Shown in pieces: positions 51,686 through 60,354 of a DNA stretch of 64,000 bases. The DNA comes from Pelomonas sp. Root405 (GTDB lineage: Bacteria > Pseudomonadota > Gammaproteobacteria > Burkholderiales > Burkholderiaceae_C): positions 441,056 to 505,055 of the forward strand of contig NZ_LMDU01000014.1 of the NCBI RefSeq assembly GCF_001425165.1, read 5' to 3'. A program made the translations under genes and the position numbers. Every line of letters begins with the position of its first letter. Position 1 is the stretch's first letter. The notes below the pieces were generated by a model. That model was not told the origin of the DNA and did not search any database. It saw only the letters and a program-made list of their open reading frames with translations.

Positions 51686-52671
51686 CAGAGTTTTTTTCGT
51701 GTCTCGGTGCGCAGCGCGGCGCCCAGCAGCGGCAGGCAGGCGGCAAGGGCCTGCGCGGCTTCGCCCTCGGGCGGCGGCGCCTCGGGCGCGAAGGCTGCCA
51801 GCGCATCCAGGGCGACGGTGCGCTGGCCCAGCTCGCGCTGGATCAGCGTGGCGACCTCGGGGCCATGCTCGGCTGTGATGACGTAGAGCCGCGCCAGCGG
51901 CAGCTCGGGCCAGCTGCGCTCCCAGACGTCGATGGAGCGCTGCAGCTCGACGACCAGCGGCGACTCCTGCGTGCCGGGTGCATCGAAGGCACCACCGGGC
52001 TGGTACTCGAAGCCCAGCGGCATCTCGGCGGAGGCCGCCTCGCTTTGCTCGCCGCGGGCCCGGGCCAGCAAGCCGGCGTCGCCTTCGAGGCGGCGTGTGT
52101 AGAACAGCTCGTCGCCCGCGCAGACGATCAGCAGGCAGTGGCGAGCATCGATCAGCACGGCAGCGCAGGCACGCGCGGCCAGGTCGTCGGCGCGGGCCTG
52201 CCGCGCCAGCAGATTGCGCAGCGCCGTCTCCCAGACATCGACGACGGTGATCTGGTCGCTGATGCCGGCCGCGCCGGTCGTCAGCGCCTTGATCGCGCTG
52301 TTGCGCGCGGCGATGACGAAGAGCTGGCGCTGGGCACGCTCGACATCACCGCCGACGTGCATCACGTCCAGCGTCAGCTCGGCCACGTCAACATCGACCA
52401 TCTCCTTGATCTGCCAGCGCGCGGCGGCCTTGAGTTCCTCCTGCGGCACGTTGGGCGTGTCGACCTTGAGGATCTGGTAGTCGGCCGGGTCGAGCAAGGC
52501 GATGGCATCCCCCGCGGGGACAGGCCTTGCCTCGGCCAGCAGGCCCCAGCGCAGCAGGCGCGCGGGCTCGTCGTCCGGCGCGCCGTCGGTCAGCACGAAG
52601 GCGTGCTGGCTGCCGATGCGCCGCAGCAGCAGTCGCTGGCCGCTGCGGCGGGGGGACCAGGGAAAGCGCAT
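51685..52671 (-). CDS. mshI: MshI, PilM-like actin-fold pilus protein
   Basis: A 328-aa cytoplasmic protein of the PilM/MshI type (MRFPWSPRRSGQRLLLRRI start, DPADYQILKVDTPNVPQEELKAAARWQIKE as two segments, ITVVDVWETALRNLLARQ). It would bind the short N-terminal tail of the PilN-like neighbour. The frame is open upstream to 52761, but the ATG at 52671 overlaps the mshQ stop (TGATG), fitting the tight spacing of the locus. Confidence 0.85.
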   Translation of the reverse strand: MRFPWSPRRSGQRLLLRRIGSQHAFVLTDGAPDDEPARLLRWGLLAEARPVPAGDAIALLDPADYQILKVDTPNVPQEELKAAARWQIKEMVDVDVAELTLDVMHVGGDVERAQRQLFVIAARNSAIKALTTGAAGISDQITVVDVWETALRNLLARQARADDLAARACAAVLIDARHCLLIVCAGDELFYTRRLEGDAGLLARARGEQSEAASAEMPLGFEYQPGGAFDAPGTQESPLVVELQRSIDVWERSWPELPLARLYVITAEHGPEVATLIQRELGQRTVALDALAAFAPEAPPPEGEAAQALAACLPLLGAALRTETRKKL

Positions 52672-55600
52672 CAGTAGTTTTCCCTTTGGAAGACGATGCC
52701 GTCGGCGCCGCGGTAGAGGCCCCAGGTGGCGCGGGCGCTGGGGTCGCTGTTGCCGGCGCACCAGGGACCGCGCAGTGCGATGAGGTTGGCGCCAGTGGCG
52801 GCCGCCGTCGTGCGCCAGCCGGTCGGCATGCAGGAGTCATCGGCCGGCGCGGCACCCGTGCCAAGCGCGATGGCGACGTCAAGGCTGCCGACGCGGCTGC
52901 CACTGGGCGCCTGCAGGGTGATGAAGCTGCTGCCCGTCGGATTGACGGTGACGGCATTGGGGCTCATGACCGCGTCGGCGGCAGCAAGCTGCTTGCGGAA
53001 GTTGCCGAAGCTCAGGTTGGCGGCGGTCACGCGGGTGCAGGAATCCAAATCGTTGATCTTGAAGGTGCTGCTGCTGCCGTCCCAGTACTGGGCCATGAGC
53101 GGCAGCCTGAGCGTGCGGCTGGCCGCGCTCATCGCATTCTGTAGGCGCAGCCGACCATAGCGCAGGGGGATTTGCCCGAGCAATGCGCGATCTGCCACGT
53201 TGGCTGGCACATCGGTGTCGAGGTCCAGCGACAGCATGCCGACGCCGTCACTGTCCACGGGCGCGATGCCGAACGACGGCGCCAACGGGCCTTCCGGGCT
53301 GGCGCCGCGCAAGGCGTTGGCGGTCAGCGTGACCTGGGCCGTGCCGGGGGTGGTGTTGGCCGGCGGCGTGTTGGTGGCCCGCCCCCAGTCGCCGGTGCTG
53401 GCCGAGGTGGAAAGGCGCGCCGTCGGCTTGAACATCGTCGTGCCCGAGATGCCGGCAAGGTTGAGGGCCGACGGCGCCGTGAAGCTGAGCTTGGCGAAGG
53501 CGTCGAAGTAGTTCAGCGTCGTCGCGCCGACGGCATTGCGGGCGGTCAGCGTGAAGGCCAGGCGCATGTCTTCGCCCAGGTAAGTGAAGGTCGAGGCAGG
53601 CGTGCACGCCAGCGCGCTGCGGTGGGTGGCGGCAAACGCGCTAGCGACGAAGCCGGCCGGGATGAAGCGCCCGACCCGGTTCTGCTGCGCGCCGGCGGCG
53701 TTGAACACGGTGGCGTCCAGTGCCAGGCCGCTGCCGAGGAAATTGCCGACCACCGCACTGGTGTTGAGCTGGAAGCTGCCAACCTCGCTGTAGGCCAGGT
53801 TGGCGACGGTGACCGTGCCGCCGGAGAAACCGCTGACGATGTTGTTGCTGAGGCTGCCGAGCACGCCGCCGCTGGAGATCGTCGGCGTTTGCGAGCCGGA
53901 CAAGGGCGTCAGCGCGACGGTGGCGTTGAAACTGGCCGTGCGGCCGGCGGCGGTGACCTGCGCCAGCGTGGCTGATGCGTCCGGAACGCCATCGCCGCCG
54001 CCGTCCGCGCCCACGGCCCAGCGGTAGGCGGCCACGGTGGCCGAGAACGGTGCGCCGGCCTTGCCGAAGACGGCGTCGTTCGGGTTGCCGACGCCGGGGT
54101 TGCCAGTGCCCGACAGCGTCAGACCGCTGACGACGATGGCGAAAGGCCGCACGACCAGGTCGCCGATGCCGCCGCTGACGGTGGTGCCCGCGTAGGCGAG
54201 GGAGTCGTCGTCGAGGTTGAGGGTGTACTTGCCGATGTCGGTGGTGGCGAGGTTGAGCGTGGCGACGCCCGCGGTGAAGCTCAGGTTGAGGTTGTTGCTC
54301 GCCGGGCGGGCGGCCGGCATGACCAGTGCCGGGGCGACGACGCTGGGCGCGGCCCAGGCACCGCCGCTGTCGGTGCGCCAGATCTTCATGCTGCGCGTGC
54401 CGTTGAAGTCGGTCGCGGTCCCGCAGCTGCCGCTGCTAGGGTCCTTCTTGATCAACGACACCTGCAGATCGTGCGGGCGGCCGGCGACGACGATGTTGCT
54501 GCCCGCGATGCGGTTGCTCAGGTCCTCGGCCCAGACAAGGGCGTTATCCCTGAACACGATGGGCGCGGATGTCGTACTTGTACTGCTGACGTTGTTGTCC
54601 ACGACCGTGACGGTGGGGCTTTGCGCCAGGCTGTGGCTGAGGCGCAGCTGCACGCTGCCGGAGTCGGCGGCCGAGAACTGGTAGGTGGCATTGCCGCTGT
54701 TGACCGCACCCGGCGTGAGGTTGCCGCGCGGTGCAACGGCCGTGCCCGTCAGCCAGTCGCCGCGGCCGGTGGAACTGGTCAGGTTGACCGTGCCGGCATA
54801 GCTGGTCAGCGTGGCGCCGTTGGCATCGCGGGCGGTGATGGTCAGCACCTGCGGCACGCAGGTCGAACCGGCGCCGGTCCCGCTGATGGTGAAGCTGGCA
54901 ACGGCCGCCGGCACGCAATGGAACAGCTGGGACGCCGGGATCGCCGCAAAGGCGCCGCCGCTACCGGGCGTCGACCATTGCAGGCGTATCGTCGCGCCGC
55001 CGCCGCGCTCGAAGAATTCGAGCGTGACAGGGATGTAGCTGCCGGCGGTGAAAGCGATGCCGCTGCTGGTGTCGAGCGTCGGGCCATGGTCGGTCCAGTT
55101 GTCGATGACCAGGCTGCCGTTGATGTAGAGGCGCACGCCGTCGTCCGACGAGGTGCGAAGGCTGTAGGTGCCCGTCGTGGGGATGCGGATCAACCCGGTC
55201 CAGCGCACCGAGAAGTCGTCCGCGCCGACGCCGCTCACCCCGGCTGTGCCGCTGCCCCAGTCGAAGTCCACCGTGCTGTCGATGCGCTGGACCGAGTTGC
55301 CGCCGAAGTAGGCGCGCTGCGTGCCGTTCTGGCCGAAATAGTTGCCGACGAGGCCGGAGGCGATTGCCGTCGGCGCATAGGGGACGGCGGCGGTGCTGTT
55401 CGCCGCAATGCTGTTGGCCGCGAGATCCCGCACGTTGTTGACGGTGAGGGTGCGGTTGGTCGTGAGACTGGGGGTCAGCGTCAATGCGACCGCGGTGCCG
55501 TCGCCAGTGACCACGGCGCTGGTGATGCTGTGGCCGCCGCTCAGGCTGTAGTTGGACAGCGTCTGGGCGCTGGCAACGTCGATGGTTTCGGAAAACGTGA

Positions 55601-56261
55601 CCAGGATCTGGTTCGTCGCGCCGCAGGCGAGCTGCGCGGAGCTGATGGTCGGCGGCGTGTTGTCGACCACGCCGCTGTACAGGCCCTGCGTGGCGCTGCC
55701 GCGGGGAATGACGGTCTGCGTGTTGCCCACGGGCGCCGGTCCGGCCCAGCTCAGGCGCATCGACTGTTCGCCGCCGCGCTCGTAGTAGTCGACGCGGAAC
55801 CGGTAGTACGTGCCTGCCGTGAGGTTCGAGGGGCAGCTCGCCTGGTAGGTGGCCGTCGACTGCTCGATCCAGCGGTCGATCAGCAGCTCCGTGCTCTGGA
55901 AGGTGCCGCTGTTGTTGCAGTCGACGTACAGGCGCACGCCGTCGTCGGCTTCCACCTGGAAGGTGTAGGCCCCGGTCGTGGGCACCAGGATGCTGCCGCT
56001 GTAGCGGGCCTGGTAGTTGTCGCTGCCGACGCCGGGCGCGGGGGCGGAGGTGGAGCGGATGACGCTGATGTTGGATTCCACCCGGTCCACCACCGCGCCG
56101 GTGCCGGGGATGGACGCGGGCGGCGTGCCGCCGAAGTTGAAGTACTCGACGCGCACGCCGGGCACGCCCTGCGCCGCGGCACCCTGGGTCAGGAGGGCAA
56201 GGAGCCACGGAAAAAGCCAGGGGAAAAGCCGGAACAGCAGGCGATGCGGCGTGGTGCTCAT
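52671..56261 (-). CDS. mshQ: MshQ-like large pilus-associated protein with two PA14-like domains and DUF6701
   Basis: An exported protein of about 1196 aa with a signal peptide (LLALLTQGAAAQG). Order: PA14-like domain 1 (about residues 30-190, with YSGSILVPTTGAYTFQVEADDG), an Ig-like domain (near 205-300, with TISSAQL and ILVTFSETIDVASAQTL), PA14-like domain 2 (about 310-450, with WTGLIRIPTTGTYSLRTSSDDG), Big-type beta domains, and a C-terminal MshQ/DUF6701 region. PA14 domains often bind sugars, so a tip adhesin role is likely. The ATG at 56261 lies 7 nt after mshP; its stop overlaps mshI. Confidence 0.85.
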   Translation of the reverse strand: MSTTPHRLLFRLFPWLFPWLLALLTQGAAAQGVPGVRVEYFNFGGTPPASIPGTGAVVDRVESNISVIRSTSAPAPGVGSDNYQARYSGSILVPTTGAYTFQVEADDGVRLYVDCNNSGTFQSTELLIDRWIEQSTATYQASCPSNLTAGTYYRFRVDYYERGGEQSMRLSWAGPAPVGNTQTVIPRGSATQGLYSGVVDNTPPTISSAQLACGATNQILVTFSETIDVASAQTLSNYSLSGGHSITSAVVTGDGTAVALTLTPSLTTNRTLTVNNVRDLAANSIAANSTAAVPYAPTAIASGLVGNYFGQNGTQRAYFGGNSVQRIDSTVDFDWGSGTAGVSGVGADDFSVRWTGLIRIPTTGTYSLRTSSDDGVRLYINGSLVIDNWTDHGPTLDTSSGIAFTAGSYIPVTLEFFERGGGATIRLQWSTPGSGGAFAAIPASQLFHCVPAAVASFTISGTGAGSTCVPQVLTITARDANGATLTSYAGTVNLTSSTGRGDWLTGTAVAPRGNLTPGAVNSGNATYQFSAADSGSVQLRLSHSLAQSPTVTVVDNNVSSTSTTSAPIVFRDNALVWAEDLSNRIAGSNIVVAGRPHDLQVSLIKKDPSSGSCGTATDFNGTRSMKIWRTDSGGAWAAPSVVAPALVMPAARPASNNLNLSFTAGVATLNLATTDIGKYTLNLDDDSLAYAGTTVSGGIGDLVVRPFAIVVSGLTLSGTGNPGVGNPNDAVFGKAGAPFSATVAAYRWAVGADGGGDGVPDASATLAQVTAAGRTASFNATVALTPLSGSQTPTISSGGVLGSLSNNIVSGFSGGTVTVANLAYSEVGSFQLNTSAVVGNFLGSGLALDATVFNAAGAQQNRVGRFIPAGFVASAFAATHRSALACTPASTFTYLGEDMRLAFTLTARNAVGATTLNYFDAFAKLSFTAPSALNLAGISGTTMFKPTARLSTSASTGDWGRATNTPPANTTPGTAQVTLTANALRGASPEGPLAPSFGIAPVDSDGVGMLSLDLDTDVPANVADRALLGQIPLRYGRLRLQNAMSAASRTLRLPLMAQYWDGSSSTFKINDLDSCTRVTAANLSFGNFRKQLAAADAVMSPNAVTVNPTGSSFITLQAPSGSRVGSLDVAIALGTGAAPADDSCMPTGWRTTAAATGANLIALRGPWCAGNSDPSARATWGLYRGADGIVFQRENY

Positions 56262-56268
56262 GGAGCCT

Positions 56269-56721
56269 TCATTTGGCAAGTGTGCGGGTCAGCTGCCGCT
56301 CCGCATAGGCGGGCTGGTTGATGGCGGCGTTCGGGCAGGCACCACCGGCCGGGATGTTGCAGGCGGTGGCCAGCAGCACGTAAAAGGCGAGATCGTTGTC
56401 GCCATCCTTGACCGTGCCGGCACCTGGCGTGCGGGTGCAGGTGACGGTCACGGTGTAGCCAGCCAGCTGGTCGGGCAGCCCGAAGCTTTTGGTGCCGAAA
56501 CAGCCCGGCCGGGCCGTGCCGGGCAGGATCTGGTGGCTGCCCCATTCCAGGCCGGCCAGTGCGGCTTGGTAGGCCTTGGCTGCGGCCAGCTCGCCGGCAG
56601 AGCCGAGCTGCTGGCGTTGGCTCAACGAGGCCAGCGCCGCACCCATGGCCGCCAGCGCCACCAGGATGAAGAGCATGGACACCATCGTGAAGCCACGCGG
56701 TGCGTTCATGGGCGCGCTCAT
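56269..56721 (-). CDS. mshP: MshP, minor pilin-like protein (PilX type)
   Basis: A 150-aa protein with a prepilin-like N-terminus (RGFTMVSMLFILVALAAMGAA), where Phe-Thr follows the Gly cleavage site and Met replaces the usual Leu. The segment QQLGSAGELAAAKAYQAALAGLEW (two parts) is the PilX/MshP amphipathic helix. The C-terminal part has four Cys (GCFGT, VTCTRT, ACNIP, GACPN) that can form disulfides. The start overlaps mshO by 4 nt; an ATG at 56709 is an alternative. Confidence 0.85.
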   Translation of the reverse strand: MSAPMNAPRGFTMVSMLFILVALAAMGAALASLSQRQQLGSAGELAAAKAYQAALAGLEWGSHQILPGTARPGCFGTKSFGLPDQLAGYTVTVTCTRTPGAGTVKDGDNDLAFYVLLATACNIPAGGACPNAAINQPAYAERQLTRTLAK

Positions 56722-57509
56722 GGCAAGTTGTCCACATGGACCGCGTGATGCAGCGTCACGGTCTCGCCCCGGTCCTTCAGCGTGATCTCCAGGCTGACCA
56801 GGCCGTATCGCGCTGTGATGGTGGCCGCGTCGAAGCTGAACTTGCAGCCTTCCACGTTCCGCGCCAGTACGGCGCTGGTGCCACCGGCCGGGGGATCGGG
56901 CTGGGTGGCGTTGAAGCCGTAGCCGGTGTGGCGAGTGAGCGTACGGGTCGTCAGGTCGCAGCGGTAGCTGACGGGCGGTTCGATGGCGTAGACACGAAAG
57001 GGCGGCGCCTGCAGCGAGTTCGCCAGAGCCGCACCGCCAATGCCGACAGTGGTCGCATTGCCTGCGGCGCTGGTGGCGGTGCGGACATTGCCGAGCGTGT
57101 AGGCGTCGGCGTCGGGGATGCCGGCGCCGAGGTTGTACCAGGCGAGTTGCTGGCCTGCGTGGCTCAGCCTGAGCGGCGGGCCGATGATGTCGAAGCTGGG
57201 GTCGACAGCGCCGAACTGCAGCGGATTGCCCGACTCGGTCGCGTAGCGCGCTGCGCCGCTGATGGGGATCAGCTCCAGGCTGCGCTCGCTGGCCGACACG
57301 CGCGCGCTGTTGGGCAAGGCCAGGCTGAGGTCGCGGGCGATGCGGCGCAGGGCGGTGTCGGCCTGGTCGCCGAGCTGGGCGCGCGCGGCGCTGGCGAAAT
57401 AGGCCGTCGTCGCCGGCACGATGAAGACGGACACGACGGTGATGACCACGCCGGTGATGGCGATGACCATCACCGACTCGATCAGGGTGAAACCGCGCTG
57501 CGCCCGCAT
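56718..57509 (-). CDS. mshO: MshO, prepilin-type minor pilin
   Basis: A 263-aa pseudopilin with the N-methylation motif GFTLIESVMVIAITGVVITVV (one continuous helix) and the conserved Glu5. The large C-terminal domain has DQADTALRRIARDLSLALPN, as in MshO and PilW-type pilins. The ATG at 57509 (MRAQRGFTLIE) leaves 1 nt after the mshD stop and gives the normal short leader. Its stop overlaps mshP by 4 nt. Confidence 0.88.
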   Translation of the reverse strand: MRAQRGFTLIESVMVIAITGVVITVVSVFIVPATTAYFASAARAQLGDQADTALRRIARDLSLALPNSARVSASERSLELIPISGAARYATESGNPLQFGAVDPSFDIIGPPLRLSHAGQQLAWYNLGAGIPDADAYTLGNVRTATSAAGNATTVGIGGAALANSLQAPPFRVYAIEPPVSYRCDLTTRTLTRHTGYGFNATQPDPPAGGTSAVLARNVEGCKFSFDAATITARYGLVSLEITLKDRGETVTLHHAVHVDNLP

Positions 57510-57510
57510 G

Positions 57511-58071
57511 TCAGTCCGCTGCATTGGGGGCATGCCGCGTGCGCCAGCCCTGCAAGTTGACGGTGCTGCCGTCGGGCGCGGTCACGGTGACCGTGATCTT
57601 CAGCGCCTCGCCCCCGGCCGGGATGCTGTCGAGCGCAGCCGGTACGACGGCCACTGCAGCGCTGTAGCCGCTGAGCCCGGCAATCGCCGTGTTGCTGATG
57701 TCGCGGATGCCATTCATCGAGAAGCCGGCGTAGTCGTTGACGTTGTTGAAGGGGTTGGCGCCGTTGTAGCGGGTCTGCCCGCCTTCCGGGCCGGTGACCT
57801 CGACGGTGGTGCAGTCGCCGGTGCCGGTGGCCGTGTCCACGCTGGGATCGTTGGGGTCGCACCAGGTGAAGGGCATCAGCGTCACCTCGCGCAGCAGCGA
57901 CTCGGCGATGGCCAGTTGCTGGCGGCGGATCATCGGGTCGGCGCTCGCCGCCGTGGCCGTGACGAAGACCCGCAGCATCGCGCTCAGCGCAATGCCGACG
58001 ACGACCACGAAGAGCAAGAGTTCGATGAGTGTCAGGCCGCGCGTGCGCCGCCCGCGGTGCAGGGCCGGCAT
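57511..58071 (-). CDS. mshD: MshD, prepilin-type minor pilin
   Basis: A 186-aa pseudopilin with the prepilin peptidase site RGLTLIELLLFVVVVGIAL and a Cys-containing, Asp-rich loop (FTWCDPNDPSVDT, GDCTTVEVTG). MshD position and size match the Msh locus order C-D-O-P. The ATG at 58071 gives a short leader (MPALHRGRRTRG); the frame is open to 58104. It is 37 nt downstream of mshC. Confidence 0.86.
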   Translation of the reverse strand: MPALHRGRRTRGLTLIELLLFVVVVGIALSAMLRVFVTATAASADPMIRRQQLAIAESLLREVTLMPFTWCDPNDPSVDTATGTGDCTTVEVTGPEGGQTRYNGANPFNNVNDYAGFSMNGIRDISNTAIAGLSGYSAAVAVVPAALDSIPAGGEALKITVTVTAPDGSTVNLQGWRTRHAPNAAD

Positions 58072-58108
58072 GTGGGGAATGCTAGCCGAGCAACCCATCG
58101 TCAATGCC

Positions 58109-58564
58109 TCAAGGTGTCGGGTAGATGAGGCCCGTATCGGACTCGATGCGATGGGCCTGGCTGTAGCTGCCGTAGGCCACCGTGACGGTCAGGGCCGAGC
58201 CGGTGCTGGTGGCCGTGGTGCCGCTGTTCGCGCTGTTGAAGGTCACCGTTCGGCTGCCGCCCTCGGCGATGCAGGGGCTCTCGGTCGCCGGGCAGGGCAG
58301 GGTGTCGATGACCGCACCGCCACCATAGGCCCAGCTGACGCCGCTGCCGGTGATGGTGGCGACGATGGGCCGGCGCTGCTGCAGCGCCACCCTCAGCATG
58401 GCCTGGTGGCGCGACTGAAGCTCGTCGCCAAAAGTACGCAGCCGCCAGAGCGTCGTGTCCACCACCTTGGGAAGGGCGAACACCGCCAGGGCGGCTGTGA
58501 TCACGATGACGAGGATGAGCTCGATCAGCGTAAAGCCCGCGACGGTGCGCGGGTTCTGGGTCAT
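58109..58564 (-). CDS. mshC: MshC, prepilin-type minor pilin
   Basis: A 151-aa pilin-like protein with AGFTLIELILVIVITAALAVFAL and conserved Glu5. The head has a Cys pair in TLPCPATESPCIAEGG. It starts directly at the stop of the major pilin gene (overlap of 1 nt). This is consistent with a minor pilin initiating MSHA assembly. Confidence 0.88.
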   Translation of the reverse strand: MTQNPRTVAGFTLIELILVIVITAALAVFALPKVVDTTLWRLRTFGDELQSRHQAMLRVALQQRRPIVATITGSGVSWAYGGGAVIDTLPCPATESPCIAEGGSRTVTFNSANSGTTATSTGSALTVTVAYGSYSQAHRIESDTGLIYPTP

Positions 58565-58962
58565 CAGGTGCCGGTGCCGGTCACGGTGAACGTGGCCGTC
58601 TTGGCGTTGCCGGTCAGCACGCAGGTGGTGACTGTGACGTCCGCGCCTGCAGCGCTGTCAGTCGTCACGGAGAAGCCGGTCGGCAGCGGAGCCTGCAGCG
58701 CAGCGACAACGTCGGAGCACTTGTTGACCTGCACCGTCTTGTTGGTCGAAGCCGTACCGGTTTCGCCCTTGGCCTTGCGGCTGGCGTAGTTGATGGCCGA
58801 GGCCGAGCTCAGGGCACCGGCCACGCCGTTGACGGCGGCTTGCTTGGCGTCGTCGTCGACGTTGACGAATTTCGGCAGCGCAACAGCGGCCAGCACGCCC
58901 AGGATGACGATGACCATCACCAACTCGATCAGGGTGAAGCCGGCTTGCTGGGACTTGTTCAT
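58564..58962 (-). CDS. mshA: Major MSHA-type pilin (MshA/MshB)
   Basis: A 132-aa prepilin with leader MNKSQQAG and the mature N-terminus FTLIELVMVIVILGVLAAVAL, Glu5 conserved. The disulfide Cys pair (NKCSDVV and TTCVLTG) frames the C-terminal loop, as in MSHA pilins. AGGAAG lies 8 nt before the ATG at 58962, fixing the start. A 151-bp gap separates it from mshG, the longest in this locus, so it may have its own promoter for high expression. Only one such pilin is present, so MshA and MshB cannot be told apart. Confidence 0.9.
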   Translation of the reverse strand: MNKSQQAGFTLIELVMVIVILGVLAAVALPKFVNVDDDAKQAAVNGVAGALSSASAINYASRKAKGETGTASTNKTVQVNKCSDVVAALQAPLPTGFSVTTDSAAGADVTVTTCVLTGNAKTATFTVTGTGT

Positions 58963-59113
58963 GGGTTGTCTTCCTGCGCTCGCTGCGCTGTGGTCCGTGA
59001 TGGCAAGACTATCGGCCACGGTGGCGGCACCCAGGAGTGAATAGCGCACGGCATTGGTGACACTTACCGCTCCCGGCCTGCAAACCGTTGCAAGCTTCAC
59101 ACGCGCGGTAGCG

Positions 59114-60346
59114 TCAGCGCCCCTGTGCCGCTTGACCGAGGTTCCACAGCGGCAGGAAGACGCCCAGGGCCAGCACCAGCACCAGCGCGCCGATGATGGC
59201 CAGCAGGATGGGCTCGATGGCGGCCGACAGGCCCTTGATGGCGTAGTCGGTCTCGCGCTCGTACATCTGCGCGATCTCGGTCATCAGCGTGTCGAGCTCG
59301 CCGGTCTCCTCGCCCACCGCAATCATTTGCAGCACGATGGGTGTGAACACGCCGGTGGCGGTGGCGCAGCGCGAGATGCTCTCGCCACGCTCGACGCCAT
59401 CGCGCATCTGCTCGATGCGCGCGCCGATGTAGGCGTTGTCGACCGTCTGCGCCACCACCGTCATGGCCTGGCTGATGGGCACGCCCGAGCTGCTGGCCAG
59501 CGCGAAGCTGCGTGCAAAGCGGGCCAGCGTGGCCTTGAGCACGATGTTGCCGGCGATGGGTAGGCGCAGCTTGAAGCGGTCCCAGGTGTAGCGGCCGCCC
59601 GGCGTAGCGACCCAGTTGCGCCAGGCCAGCACCGCGCCGATGCCGCCGGCCAGCACCAGCGGCCACCACTTCACCGTCCAGGTCGAGAAGCCGAGCAGGA
59701 TGCGCGTCATCAGCGGCAGCTCGGTCTTGAAGTGCGCGAAGACGTCGGCGAACTTCGGCAGGACGAACAGATTGATGACCACCAGCGCGATGCCCATGGC
59801 CAGCATGACCATGATGGGATAGCGCAGCGCCTGCTTGATGCGGGCACGGATGTCAATCTCGAATTCCAGGTGCTCGGCCAGGCGCTGGAACACCTCGGTC
59901 AGCTTGCCCGTCAGCTCGCCGACGCGGGTCATGGCGATGAAGAAGGGGCTGAAGACGGCGGGGTGGCGGGCGAAGGCGGTCGCCAGCTCGCGGCCTTGGT
60001 CGAGGCTGGCGCGCACGTCCTGCAGCAGGCTGACGATGGCCGGGTGGGTCGTCGACGCCTCCAGGCCGGCCAGCGACCGCAGGATGGGCACGCCGGCCTT
60101 CTGCAACGTGTACATCTGGCGCGTCAGCACCAAGGTGTCGTCCATGCTGATGGACCGGGCAAGCAGTGCCTCCAGCCAATTGCTTCCACCCGCGACGCTG
60201 ATGGCCTCGGTCGTGGCCTCGATGCTGACCGGCACGACGCCGCCCGACATCAGCTGCGCCGCGACGGCGTCGCTGTTCACGGCATCGACGATGCCTTCGA
60301 CCAGCTCGCCGCGGCCATTGCGGCCCTTGAACGAGAAGTTGCTCAT
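59114..60346 (-). CDS. mshG: MshG, inner-membrane platform protein (GspF/PilC family)
   Basis: A 410-aa polytopic membrane protein of the type II secretion F family. It has two repeated GspF domains (SMDDTLVLTRQMYTLQKAGVPI and LARFARSFALASSSGVPISQAM, each the start of one) and three membrane helices. It forms the platform turned by the MshE ATPase. It starts 8 nt after the mshE stop. The order mshE-mshG is the usual one. Confidence 0.92.
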   Translation of the reverse strand: MSNFSFKGRNGRGELVEGIVDAVNSDAVAAQLMSGGVVPVSIEATTEAISVAGGSNWLEALLARSISMDDTLVLTRQMYTLQKAGVPILRSLAGLEASTTHPAIVSLLQDVRASLDQGRELATAFARHPAVFSPFFIAMTRVGELTGKLTEVFQRLAEHLEFEIDIRARIKQALRYPIMVMLAMGIALVVINLFVLPKFADVFAHFKTELPLMTRILLGFSTWTVKWWPLVLAGGIGAVLAWRNWVATPGGRYTWDRFKLRLPIAGNIVLKATLARFARSFALASSSGVPISQAMTVVAQTVDNAYIGARIEQMRDGVERGESISRCATATGVFTPIVLQMIAVGEETGELDTLMTEIAQMYERETDYAIKGLSAAIEPILLAIIGALVLVLALGVFLPLWNLGQAAQGR

Positions 60347-60354
60347 TCAGCCAA

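Noticed and set aside
59000-59023. Sigma-54-like promoter (TGGC and TTGC) upstream of the major pilin
   Set aside because: On the minus strand the GG and GC elements are one base too far apart for the -24/-12 consensus.
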